The position numbers and the translations under genes are program-made. Under the pieces are notes generated by a model. That model made no database searches. It had not been told where the DNA came from and saw only the letters and a program-made list of their open reading frames with translations. From positions 16,836,001 to 16,900,000 of the forward strand of contig OU452198.1 in the NCBI GenBank assembly GCA_911728435.2: 64,000 bases of DNA. Reading direction: 5' to 3'. Shown here piece after piece: positions 46,951 through 57,239 of the stretch; position 1 is the stretch's first letter; each line of letters opens with the position of its first letter. The stretch comes from Apoderus coryli. Lineage: Eukaryota > Arthropoda > Insecta > Coleoptera > Attelabidae.

Positions 46951-47414
46951 CATTGTTCTGTCAGAGAACAGATAGGTAATATTTTTTTTATGATTCTGTG
47001 GTGTCTTTCGTTAAACAAATTACTTTTGCAGACGAGGACGATGAAAAACTAAACACCCTTCCTTAGTTGATTTAAAATCACCGTATAACGTATACCTAAG
47101 TCTCCAGTTAAATTTCTTTACACAGTGCTCTTGAAAACATAGTTTTCAACTATACACTCACTATAAATCCTATGGTTGAGATATTTTCCAACATTTCCCA
47201 CGTTTTGTTATTCGTCGCGGACCTGTCGTAGCGTTCTGTTCTCCGTGAAAACTTCTTAAGTTTTACGTATTCCGGTTGCGAAATATTATTTGTGAATTAT
47301 GTAGTGGATTTGATTCGTACTAGATGTTAGTAAATTAGAAAATTACCAAAAAATTGAGACGTAAGAGTTTTTATCATGAAACAAGAGATACATTTTTAAA
47401 TATTAGTTAGGTAC
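46951..47414. other. no gene seen
   Basis: Non-coding. Confidence 0.3.
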
Positions 47415-47534
47415 TATTTTCTTCAGTTTATTTTTCTTGGGGTGTTGGGTTCTTATAAACAATTCTTTTACAAAGCTTTTTTAGATAAAGATATCATCCA
47501 TTTTTATTTTCGTCAAATAAATGAAATAAAATGA

Positions 47535-47574
47535 CAACGACGTTTCGTTTCTAATTAGTAACTTCTTCAGGTTG
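47535..47574 (-). ncRNA. Penelope hammerhead ribozyme candidate
   Basis: Minus strand: stem I CAAC/GTTG, core CTGAAGA (fits CTGANGA) and GAAA, stem II GTTACTAA/TTAGAAAC (one mismatch, continuous), one extra A before stem II, minimal stem III CG, cleavage triplet GTC. Two-base stem III forms are known from Penelope-like elements and are expected to act as dimers. Confidence 0.65.
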
Positions 47575-48787
47575 AACACATTTTTCTGGAATTACATACA
47601 CATACATATTATTTAAATAATTTTTTATATATAATATATATCCGTTTATTTATTTATTTTTGTGTAGGTCTTACCTAACATAAATTCCAACACGTCAATA
47701 TCTAAAATAACAAACAATTTTCTTTATAATTACAAATACAACATTTAAAAAAAAATCAAATATATTAAAACTCATTTTTATTTAATGATGCATCTATATA
47801 AATGGTCTGGTATGTTGTGTGGAAGTAGTAGTAGTAGCACAAATTCGATATGAAAGCATTTTGATTTTTTTTTCGTTTTCTTTTTTTGCTTTTTTTGATA
47901 TATGTACAGGTGGGTGTGAGTAGTATTTTTAATTTTATAATATTGTGGTAGATACTGCTTAGATGTTGAATGTCAGTTCTGTAATTAACGATATTTTAAT
48001 TTTTTTTATGTATTGTAACGATGTAGGGTTCGGCAGGCCAAATTAAAACAAACTAAATTGATGGTATTTGTGTTTATTTTTGCAGTCCCCAAAAAATGGC
48101 ACATATTACAATATAAGTCTATTTCACCAGAGCTAAAACTTATATAATTCAATATTTGCACATGAACAAAATGTTTAATTAGTGGGCTGAACCGAACAAT
48201 CAATCAAATACAAACGTTGACAATGCAAACAGACTTACCCAAATCAGATCAGTATGTCGAAAATCCTTAACAAAAGGCAAAGTGAATCTTTAAATTAAAA
48301 CCACTAGACTTAAGGAACTGTAAACAATAAATGAATGAAAATAATATGCTACTGAAATTTCAATATAAAGTTATATTTTTTATAAAAATAGATACATATT
48401 TATTTATTCTGAAACCTGCTAGGTATAGACCTCCGTTGCCCAGAAAATGAACTACAAAAAATAGATTTCACCTTTATTTATTTAAACAAAACACCAAACT
48501 TATAAATTTCGTTACAGTATATCATTTCTAAAAATTTTTTGTGTTGTTCCATGTCTAAAATTTTGGTATTACAAAAGTTGAAAGTGTGGCTTCAATATGT
48601 TTTTTAAGTGCTGCTTTGTTATTCGAGTTTTTGTGTCCGTTTAATCTTCTTTTTAGCTCTCCATATCATATATGTAATATATGTATATATGGAGACTATT
48701 AGTTTCATGAAAAAAAATTTTTTTTTAATTTCACCGGAAATACTTGTTTTTGGTCATTTTATACATAAATAAGTAGTTTTAAAAAAA

Positions 48788-48812
48788 TGTCTGTCTGTCT
48801 GTCTGTCTGTCT
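48788..48812. repeat. (GTCT)n microsatellite
   Basis: About six GTCT units inside the Helentron-like element, followed by the word series ACCGCTTAACAGATTTTAAC. Confidence 0.9.
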
Positions 48813-49039
48813 GTATGCACGATAACGCAAAAACCGCTTAACAGATTTTAACCAAATTTGGTACAAAAATACTATTGGACATGGCAAGGAGCTGATTAGA
48901 TTTTGGGAAACATTGAGCGTAGGCAAAGGGTTTAAAAGAGGGTTCAAAAATTAAAAAAATTCATAGTTCTTAAACTTATCCGAAATACTGCATAATTTTC
49001 TACGCATTTAATTGAATATAACCTAAAATATTGAACATA

Positions 49040-50260
49040 AAATATTAGACCACATGGGCGTTCGAAAATAGTGTAAAATGGGGTAAAAGGATTAAAAAAA
49101 AACGTATTTCTTAAAAATAGCAGAAATATTAACTAGTTATTTATATTTTTGATAGAATATAACCTATAAAATGTGTCATGAATAACTTACTTTCATAGGC
49201 GTTCGTAAATAGTGGAAAAGGGGCCAAAACATAAAAAATATATATTTCCTAAACTTATTCGAAATATGGAATAATTTTTCATAGTTGTGATACAATATAA
49301 GCTAAAAAATATTCCATAAAAGAATTGGTTCACACAAGCGTTCGAAAATAGTTTAAAAAAAGGGTCAAAAACGAAAAAAAAAATGTTTCTCAAATATACC
49401 AGAAAAATTGGCTAATTATATATAGCTTTGATATAAGATAACCTAAAAAATGCAGCATAAAATTTGTATTTACATAGGCGTTCGTAAATAGTAGAAAAAG
49501 GGGTAAAATAAAAAAAAATAAAATGTAAAAATTTTTATATTTAACTAGATGAATTGGTGTTAAAAATACACGACAAAAATTAATGTACCATAGGCGTCCG
49601 TGAAAATTCTATAAAAGGGTCAAAAAATTTGTATCTGTGATAACTCAAAAACCACTTAACGGATTTTAACCACATTTGGTACGAAAATACTACAGGATAT
49701 ATATATATATATATATAGATGGTGATTAACATTGAGCGTAGGCAAGGGGTTTAAAAGAGGGTTCAAAAATTTAAAAAATCATAGTTCTTAAACTTATCCG
49801 AAATATTGAATAATTTTTTTATAGTTGTGATAGAATATAACCTAAAAAATGTTACATAAAAGAATTAGTTCACACAGGCGTTCGAAAATAGTCTTAAAAA
49901 AGGGTCAAAAACGAAAAAAAAATGTATATATACCAGAAAAATTGGCTAATTATATATAGCTTTCATATAAGATAACCTAAAAAATGCAGCATAAAATTTT
50001 TATTTACATAGGCGTTCGTAAATAGAAAAAAAAGGGGTAAAATAAAAAAAAATTAAAATGTAAAAAAAATTATATTTAACTAGTTGAATTGGTGTTAAAA
50101 ATACACGACAAAAATTAATGTTCCATAGGCGTCCGTGAAAATTCTATAAAAGGGTGAGAAAAAAAATGTATCCGTGATAACTCAAAAACCACTTAACGGA
50201 TAACCTACAACATGCAGCATAACAATTTTGTTTACATAGGCGTTCCTAAATAGTAGAAAA
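49040..50260. repeat. tandem ~115-145-bp units, nested in a larger duplication
   Basis: The block CATAGGCGTTCGTAAATAGT and variants recurs near 49055, 49193, 49331, 49473, 49588, 49873, 50008, 50126 and 50236. The block around TTTAACCAcATTTGGTAC with GAGCGTAGGCAAGGGGTTT occurs at about 48850-48930 and again at 49665-49750, so a ~0.8-0.9 kb unit is itself duplicated. Confidence 0.75.
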
Positions 50261-51128
50261 GGGGGCAAAATAAATTTTATAATAAAACTAAAAAAAAAAT
50301 CAATTAATTTGCGTTCAAGAACTTGGCCTAGATCTGAAATATAAAATATCTGCGTATAAATAGTACCTCCAACGAGAAGAGAAAGGCACAAAACCCGATA
50401 CTTAAAAAAAAATAGCTGATGTCTAAAACAAAACAAAAATTTATTAAATTTAGATAAATGACAAAAAGGTCATAAAATTATTACTTTTACACTTAAATAT
50501 GGAGAGCTATTCGTGCCTCGAGGGCAACAGCTAGTTTTTTTCAATTTTGCATGGTTTGTCCAATATAGACACCATCCAAATTCTCACATGGCATTTGGTA
50601 GACTACATGTGATTTTTTTAGATGTGGTGTGTGTGTTTTCAAATTGCTAAAAACTTTTGACTTCAAAGTGTTTGTGTTTTTGTGGCATGTTTGCAAATTA
50701 TAGGGTTTTAATTTTTTTTTTGGAAGGACTCTGAGAAACCAGGTATATAGGGAATGAATACGTATTTTATATTTTTGTTGGTAACTTTGTTTTGTTCATC
50801 GTGATTGTAAAATTTGTGAATGCGTTTCTTAAAAATTCTTGTTGTAGTTGTTTTTGTCTAGGGTATTTTTCACTTTATTAATACATTCCTCTCCATATTC
50901 TGGATCTGTCAATTTTCTTACTCTCAGCGAAACCAATAAACACACTTTTTTTTTCTGGGATATAGAATGGTTTGAATTAAAGTTAGTATATTTGCCAGGT
51001 TTTGTATATCATTTGGTTTTTAGTTCATAATTGTTGTTGATGATTAATGTAAGATCTAAAAAATGTATTGTTTTTTGATTTTGAACTTGCACTGCACCTT
51101 TGGATGCTACGAATTTACAGTGTCAAAC

Positions 51129-51420
51129 AAAATTTTTAAGAAACTCATTCACAAATTTTACAATGACGGGGCGGGAGATGCCCACATGTGCAAGCGCGTG
51201 TCGATGCGATCATGGTATTAAAGTACCTGGTCGTGTGGGTAGAGGTTGGATCGCTGGACGGAGCTCCGGGCCGAGTCGGTAGACTTGCCAATGCCATGTA
51301 GTTATGGACTACATAGTCGTAGGTGCTGGCATCTGACAGTTGATGACCGTTCGGAATCCACCCTATACTGCAAGTCCAAGAATTAAATGGCTAAATTACC
51401 TAGTTGTAGAGGCCAATAAT

Positions 51421-51452
<32 letters not shown>

Positions 51453-51950
51453 ATTTTACAATGACGATCAACAAAACAAAGTTACCAACAATAATATAAA
51501 ATACATAATATTCATTCCTTTTATACCTGGTTTCTCAGAGTCCTTTCAAAAAAAATTAAAACCCTATAATTTGCAAAGATGCACAAAAACACAAACACTT
51601 TGAAGTCAAGAGTTTTTAGCAATTTGAAAACACAAACACCACATCTAAAATAATCACATGTAGTCTAGCAAATTCCATGTGACAATTGCGGTGGTGTCTA
51701 TATTGGAAAAACCATGCGAAATTTAGAAAAAAAATTAAACGGATACAAAACCTTTTTTTAACAAAACAGCGGCAGCGTTTAAAAAACTTATTAAAGGCAC
51801 AAGCCACACTTTCAACTTTTGTAATACCAAAATTTTAGACATTGAACCAGACACACAAAAAAAAAGAGAATTTTTAGAAATGATATACATAAAAAAAATA
51901 AAAATTGCGTTAATGACAGAACTGGCATTCAACATCTAAGCACTGTCTAC
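51129..51950 (+). pseudogene. Penelope GIY-YIG endonuclease region, broken
   Basis: After the short retroposon insertion, broken frames read PGFSESFQKKLKPYN (51525-51570), then the GIY-YIG Tyr block as VSILEKPCEI-type wear (51690-51720), FNKTAAAFKKLIKGTSHTFN (about 51757-51816), and ILDIEPDTQKKREFLEMIYI (about 51832-51893). The last matches the C-terminal REFLEM..I block of these proteins. Several stops and frameshifts are present. Confidence 0.75.
51169..51450. mobile_element. short retroposon (SINE-like) with 16-bp duplications and (GA)n tail
   Basis: AAATTTTACAATGACG occurs on both sides (51153-51168 and 51451-51466), and the uninterrupted sequence is present in the other Penelope copy. 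The insert is ~282 bp, starts GGGCGGGAGATGCCCA, is GC-rich, and ends in a GA-repeat tail (51421-51450). No clear tRNA-type A/B boxes were seen. It is either an unrecognised SINE or the 3' end of a 5'-truncated LINE. Confidence 0.75.
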
Positions 51951-52191
51951 ATCTACCACATTATTATAACCCTTAAATACGGAGGTCTGGTCCCATGGAC
52001 CCGAGCCGCCCGATAATTCGCGATGTCGTGGTGCGTATATGGGGATTCCCGTCGACCGGCCGTCTAGCCTTCTATTAGTAGGTGTGCTGTACTCTTAGAC
52101 CCTAAGGCTGTACTGATATGGTATTGATTCTTCTCGGGCTTTTATTTTGCATAATCGGGTCCCTGGGACCCAACGTCCCTGCTTGTGTACA

Positions 52192-52404
52192 ATGGATAGA
52201 ATGAAGAAGATTAAGGTAACTGACGATAATATTGAAGCAGCAAGAGATGTTAATGTGGCTTAAGAAGTAGAACGTTCTAAGAGAAAAATGTGACACTTCT
52301 GCCTATCAGGAAAAGACAGAAAGACACAAAGTATATGCCAAAAATATAAAAGGCCCATTTGCCTACAATGTCATAATAAAGTATGCAATTACTGTTCAGC
52401 ATAA
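52192..52404 (+). pseudogene. piggyBac transposase C-terminus (cysteine-rich domain)
   Basis: One frame, with only a TAA and a TGA inside, reads KVTDDNIEAARDVNV, then SKRKM, then HFCLSGKDRKTQSICQKYK and RPICLQCHNKVCNYCSA to a stop at 52402-52404. The spaced Cys/His series is the C-terminal zinc-binding cysteine-rich domain of piggyBac transposases. The catalytic part is gone. Confidence 0.8.
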
Positions 52405-52418
52405 GTTGACAAGCTGAA

Positions 52419-52857
52419 AAAAGTGTTTTTTTTATACCTATATATTTTTTTAAAGTTACATGTGTTTATGCAATCTAAGGAAATGTTTTTTGACGACTAA
52501 TTAGGACCAGTTTTTGTTTTTAGCAAATTATATTTCTAGAGTTGTTTAATTATTTTCGTATCCATTTATTTAGGTGCCAAACATATTATATATTATTTCA
52601 TAAAATATTATATATGTTTTTCTTTTGTATTATTTTAATTAAAGAAAAAAGTGTTTTTTTTTAATATAATTTTTTTTAAGTTACAGGTGTTTTTGGAATG
52701 TAAGGAAATGTTTTTGACTATTTAGGACCAGTTTTTGTTTTTATCAATTATTATTTCTAAAGTTGTTTTATTATTTTCGTATTCATTTATTTAGGTGCCA
52801 AAGATATTAATATTATATATGTTTTTTTTGTATTATTTTATTTAAAAAATGATTTCA
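52419..52857. repeat. diverged tandem duplication, ~225-bp units
   Basis: AAAAGTGTTTTTTTTA starts both units. Each then has GTTTTTGTTTTTA..., a TTTCTAGAG/TTTCTAAAG block and TTTATTTAGGTGCCAAA. Part of the piggyBac derivative. Confidence 0.7.
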
Positions 52858-53183
52858 AGGTTAAACTAGTTTTTGGATTATTACCTTACCGTATAAATAA
52901 ATAAAAACAACTTGCGGGTCTCAGGGACCCATGGTCCGTAAATATGGATATTTAAAGCACCTCCGTGTATAAGGGTTTTAAAATAAAAAATTAAAAAATA
53001 CTAAGCTCACACTCCTGTATTTATTGTAATAAATGTATACCTTTTTAAAAATTTCACCTGTATAATATGTATCAAAAAAAAAAAATCAAAATGCTTTCAT
53101 ATCCAATTTGTGCTACTACTGCTACTACTCAGTAGTAGTAAGTAGTGTTGAAGTCAACACAACATACCAGATAATTTATATAT

Positions 53184-53462
53184 ATATATGGAGGCAACTT
53201 CGTTCAGCTCACATAAAATTTGTATATGTGTATATCTCCAGGGCGTCACCTGAATTTTTTTTCTCGAACTAAACTGTATAACTCTATATGTGTAAGTGGC
53301 GAACTGGCCTCCACCACAATTTTTGGCAGTGGCCTACTTGGGTCTATTCTAATCATTTAAACTATTTATACACGGGGGTACTGAGTTGCCTCCGAAATAT
53401 CGCAGTTCGTTCAGCGAATGTACTGATACGGAGGCCAATTTGACACTATGCATATATATATA
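53184..53462. mobile_element. unclassified ~280-bp insertion in the Penelope 3' region
   Basis: Absent from the minus Penelope copy at the equivalent place (47800). It is bounded by (TA)n. GAGGCAACTTCGTTCAG near the left and GAGTTGCCTCC plus AGTTCGTTCAGCG near the right suggest partial internal symmetry. Family unknown. Confidence 0.45.
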
Positions 53463-53693
53463 GATCCATCCATAAACATATAAAAATTGAGTTTGATTAT
53501 ATTTGAATGTTTTAAATGTTGTATTTGTAATTATAAAGAAAATTGTTTTGTTATTTTAGATATTGACGTTTCCAACACGTCAATATATGTGTTGGTAATA
53601 CACAGAAAAAAATAAATAAAAAAAATATATAATAAAACATAAAAAATTATCTAAAGTAATATGTATGTGTATGTAATTTCAGAAAAATGTGTT

Positions 53694-53733
53694 CAACCTG
53701 AAGAAGTTGCGAATTAGTAATGAAACGTCGTTG
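53694..53733 (+). ncRNA. Penelope hammerhead ribozyme candidate
   Basis: Plus strand: stem I CAAC/GTTG, core CTGAAGA and GAAA, stem II GTTGC/GTAAT with wobble pairs, one extra A, stem III CG, cleavage triplet GTC. Same position in the element as 47535-47574, so both copies keep the core although stem II has drifted. Confidence 0.65.
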
Positions 53734-53860
53734 TCATTTTATTTAATTTATTTGACGAAAATAAAAATGGATGTTATCTTTATCTAAAAAAGTTTTGTAA
53801 AAGAATTGTTTATAAGAACCGAACACCCCAAGAAAAAGAAACTGAAAACAATTAGAATTG

Positions 53861-54660
53861 CGGTTTTTACAATAGCATTGTTTTTGATGGTCAAGTTTTA
53901 TGATTAAAGAAAATAAATTAGTGAAAATTTAATATAGCATACGACAAAATAATATTTTTAAATAAGAATAAATTCGGAAAGCTCCTTTCACCTGCGTCTA
54001 TTTTTCTAAAACATTGTCTATTCTTCTTATTCTTAAAGTGCCATGCAGATTCCTGCGTAGGCGACCATCGCTTCTCTCACATTTTCTATAAGCAGAACAT
54101 TTTTCTTTATAGTTTTAATTAAATAAATGAAAAACGAAACTGATGTTTGGTATACGCCCCTTTTGTTTTTCTTTCGTTCATTTACTCTAATACAACGTGA
54201 TTCAAATGTAAAGGTCACCATCGGGATCTGGTTAACGAGTAGAGCAAGGGCGCAGTCGAAATTTGATAAAGTTGCGTAATTTTATGAGCAATAATATGCT
54301 GTAAAAAGAAGTAACATTTTAGACAAAACTGAAGTGTGTGTATCTATTTTCGATATAAGTCAAAAACTCGTTAGTTATTTAAATTATTTTTTTATTCCAG
54401 TCCTTAATTTTTGGTGATATTATTTGGCAAACGAGAAAATTTGTAAGTTTGAAAAGTTAAAAAAGACGTTAATTATGTATAAAATCGATACTATAGATCT
54501 TCAGTTTATATATTTTTTTTATTTTAAAATGATTTTGATATCGGGTTCCATTTTTGAGATATTTGTTTTTTTTTTTTGAAGTAATCCATTACGACGAGGA
54601 GCGATTTGTAAATCAAAGATGTCTGTTCCACAAAATATCTTTATATAGATGCTCAAATCA
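53861..54660. other. no gene seen
   Basis: Non-coding AT-rich sequence. Confidence 0.3.
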
Positions 54661-54700
54661 GCCAAACATGTTTCGGAACCACAATTATATCCTCAGTGGC
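54661..54700 (-). ncRNA. hammerhead-like motif, weak stem II
   Basis: Minus strand: stem I GCCA/TGGC, core CTGAGGA and GAAA, stem III CATG, cleavage triplet GTT. It matches the layout of 31858-31900, but the stem II segment (14-15 nt) pairs poorly. Probably a decaying Penelope or retrozyme end. Confidence 0.45.
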
Positions 54701-55186
54701 ATTAATAAATACTAGATAGAAATCTTACTATTGTTTTTAAGTTTTATCATGGATTTAAACATGTAGATATACTAAAATACAAAAATAGAAAATAATTGGA
54801 ATTAAATAGTTATACAATGCCGACAAAGGAGAAATAGTGATGGCAAGTTTACAACCAGTTATATTTTTGGTACAAAATGTTTGTTCTAAGAAATAAGTTA
54901 TTATATCTGTATGTAACCCATATTAGATTTTTCCATGTAATTATTTAAAAACGTAGCACAAAAAAAAACAGTACGTGGGGTTCATTTTTTTTATTTGAGT
55001 TACTGGAACTTTTTTCGGTTTTTGAGCAAGTAAAACCTCCACTCATCCTCCATTGTTTTACGCTTTTAAAATATTTATAATATATACTATATTGTAACGT
55101 TTTTATGAGTTCGATGTGTGAAATAATAATGCACTTTATTTAAAAATAATTTATTTACACTTAGAATAAACCCTTAAACGAACTAA
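54701..55186. other. no gene seen; possible LTR-like host sequence of the mariner
   Basis: TGTAACGTTTTTATGAG at 55093 followed by AATAAACCC-type sequence could be the start of another LTR, interrupted by the mariner at 55189. The end was not found. Confidence 0.25.
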
Positions 55187-55188
55187 TA

Positions 55189-56465
55189 CGAGGGTTGCCT
55201 TTTATATTTCGGGATTTGGCAACCCTGGTGTTGCAATCTAGCAAATGACACCTCTATCGTAAAGTTGGACATTTTTGAGGTTATACGTACTCAGAACGTT
55301 TTGACATACGAGCGCTAGTTGTGTTGTTTACAGTAACTCAAAAGATTCATCTCGGCCCAAAAATGGAATTAAATCGTGAACATTTTCGTGCGATTATTTT
55401 TTACAACTTTCGACGTGGATTAACTCAGCAACAGTGCATGGATGAACTTAATTCAATTTTTGGCGATCAATCTCCATCAAGGACCAATGTTCATCGATGG
55501 TATGGTGAATTCAATCGTGATCGTAATTCACTCCAAGACAAATTTCGTGAAGGTCGTCCAAAATCAGTTGTTGTTCGGAAAACCATTGATGCTGTGCGCG
55601 AACTGATATTGCGAGATTGTCATGTGACCTATCAAAAGATTGAGACAACCTTAGGCATTAGTGGAACCAGCATATATTCAATACTGCATAAACATTTGAC
55701 TGTCAAAAAAATTTGTTCGCGTTGGATCCCACACAATTTGTAAAGGGCTCAAAAAATGCTCGTGTCGATTGGTCGAAAGAAATGCTCAAAAAATATGATC
55801 GCGGTGCTTCGAAACACGTCTATGACATCGTGACAGGTGATGAATAGTGGATTTACGCGTATGAGCCCGAACAGCAGTCGACCCTATGGGTGTTTCAAGA
55901 TGACCCAAATCCAACAAAAGTTGTTCGAGCACAAAGCACTTCCAAGCAAATGGTCGCCTGTTTTTTCGGAAAAACTGGACATGTCGCAACCGTACCGCTA
56001 CAACAACGCAGAACAGTCAATTCTGAGTGGTACACAACCATTTGTTTGCCAGTTCTCTTCCAAAAAATCAGGAAAACCAACCGCCGAAGACGGATCACTC
56101 TTCACCACGACAATGCGAGCTCTCACACATCGGCTCAAATAACTGCATTTTTGAAAACATCGATTTGATGAGTCATCCGCCGTATAGTCCTGACTTGGCA
56201 CAGAATTACTTCTTTTATTGCCGTACGTAAAAAACAAACTGAGAAGTCAACGTTTTTCGACACCTGAAGAAGCGGTTGCTGCATTCAGATTGCATGTTTT
56301 GGAGATACTTCAATCAGAGTGGCAAAAGTGCTTAGACAATTGGTTCAAACGCATGCAAAAGTGTATAGATCTTCATGGGGAATATTTTGAAAAACAATAA
56401 AGTGATTTTCGATTATTAATATTTGTTTTTGTTCTCTAATCCCGAAATATAAAAGGCAACACTCG
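55189..56465 (+). mobile_element. mariner element, full length, TA duplications
   Basis: 1277 bp. Starts CGAGGGTTGCCTTTTATATT and ends in the inverted form (AATATAAAAGGCAACACTCG), with TA outside (55187-55188 and 56466-56467). Both terminal repeats are nearly identical over about 28 bp. It carries one transposase gene. Structurally complete but the gene is dead. Confidence 0.95.
55363..56400 (+). pseudogene. mariner transposase, 345-codon span with frameshifts
   Basis: Start MELNREHFRAIIFYNFRRGL at 55363; the upstream ATG at 55321 is in frame but the family starts at MEL. It has an N-terminal helix-turn-helix (QQQCMDELNSIFG), a linker FREGRPKSVVV, a second HTH (ETTLGISGTSIYSILHKHL) and WIPHNL. 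After a frameshift near 55740 come the first catalytic Asp in VTGDE (then TAG where serine is expected, about 55846), the second Asp in LHHDNASSHTSAQ (about 56097-56136), and YSPDLAQNYFF, where tyrosine replaces the third catalytic Asp. Frameshifts also lie near 56160 and 56215. The normal C-terminus LHGEYFEKQ ends at 56398-56400. Confidence 0.95.
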
Positions 56466-57239
56466 TATGACTATATCTATTTTCACTATTATTTTACTAT
56501 AATTTATGTCACAACACTGTTCGCTATCTATTCACTGCTTCACTTCATGATTGATTGTCTGTCCCTCTTATACGTTGCCTATTTATATGGTTTGTTTCTT
56601 TTTCGAAGACTTCCAGGTTCACACGGTCAGCGAAGCACATCCTACCAAATTAACAAAGCGCTGCCCCGGACGAGATACAATCTATTAAATATGTACAGAG
56701 TCGCCTCTGGTTAGTTTGAGTCGCGAGCTTTCGAGAACGATTACATCTGAGTCGAATTTTCGCCATTCACCGATTATAACTGCGGTTATGACAGTTGCCC
56801 TTGGTTTTGGCCCTTCCTCACAACCGAATCAAACCGCTTCTAGCCCGCGTGAATGAGCGAGAAGTAACCGGTCTGATGTTATCTATTTATTTATTATTTA
56901 TTTGTGAGGTTATGTAGTTAAGTAAAAGATTATGAACAACATTTGTCCTGTGGTAATGCGGTCACAAATTATTTACTACAGAAAAGTTGAAAATAATGAG
57001 GAAGGAGGAAGCATTAAAAATGGTCACATCATCAATGGACTTATTTTTTTTTTTTTTAATAGTGAAGAGACAATTATTTTAAACAGTTTTGAAAATGTGT
57101 TATTGTTTATGAAAAGTAATTCAGTAACGAAAATAAATGAACAGTGGCTAATAAATTACAATAATTATCATTTTTTCCAGTTATTTAGAATGAAAAAAGA
57201 AACGAATCATAAGTTGGTGAATGTTAATACCCACTTTTT
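56466..57239. other. no gene seen; GC-richer flank
   Basis: 56560-56880 is noticeably less AT-rich (for example GCGCTGCCCCGGACGAG). It may be part of an LTR or other element broken by the mariner. No coding motif recognised; the 114-codon ORF at 56932 looks like chance. Confidence 0.3.

Larger units (their letters stand above)
48655..50534. mobile_element. Helentron-like non-autonomous element (HINE type)
   Basis: Inserted in a T-run of the Penelope gene. The left end has TAGCTCTCCATAT and the right part has its exact complement ATATGGAGAGCTA, followed by a short hairpin (TGCC...GGGCA) and CTAG before TTTTTT. Inside are a (GTCT)n microsatellite (48788-48812) and repeated ~140-bp units. This set (subterminal inverted repeats, 3' hairpin, GTCY microsatellite, no target duplication, T-T insertion) is the layout of HINE/DINE-type elements. 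Confidence 0.75.
48490..51080 (-). pseudogene. Penelope RT thumb plus GIY-YIG endonuclease, interrupted
   Basis: The minus strand from 51080 reads HFLDLTLIINNNYELKTKWY, then KPGKYTNFNSNHS, SQKKSVFIGF, and FLRNAFTNFTI. This is the RT C-terminal/thumb region of Penelope-like proteins. It is followed by HVVYQMPCENLDGVYIGQTM (about 50615-50556), the GIY-YIG module where YIGQT carries the conserved tyrosine. The gene is then cut at 50534 by the Helentron-like insertion and resumes at 48654 with RRLNGHKNSNNKAALKKHIE. Many stops and frameshifts are present. Confidence 0.75.
47415..51110 (-). mobile_element. Penelope-like element, minus copy
   Basis: Truncated Penelope-like retroelement on the minus strand. 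It comprises the RT C-terminal part and GIY-YIG region (51080-48490, interrupted), then a long 3' non-coding end with a hammerhead (47535-47574) that resembles the pseudo-LTR of these elements. It matches the plus-strand copy 51129-53860 in inverse order. Its N-terminal RT motifs are missing. Confidence 0.8.
51970..52975. mobile_element. piggyBac-derived element, 1.0 kb
   Basis: The ends are CCCTTAAATACGGAGGT and, inverted, CCCTTATACACGGAGGT. The flanks TATAA and TTTTAA fit a worn TTAA target, and comparison with the minus Penelope copy shows a clean insertion. It contains the C-terminal end of a piggyBac transposase and a diverged direct duplication (about 52419-52649 and 52650-52857). Confidence 0.8.
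51129..53860 (+). mobile_element. Penelope-like element, plus copy (head to head)
   Basis: Starts at FLRNSFTNFTM (51135) of the RT C-terminal region and runs through GIY-YIG to a 3' end with a hammerhead (53694-53733). It is the inverted counterpart of 47415-51110; the two 5' truncation points meet around 51100-51130. It carries three insertions: 51169-51450, 51970-52975 and about 53184-53462. Confidence 0.8.

Noticed and set aside
51166..51300. Possible tRNA or snRNA in the GC-rich insert
   Set aside because: No cloverleaf, A/B boxes or snRNA landmark could be recognised.
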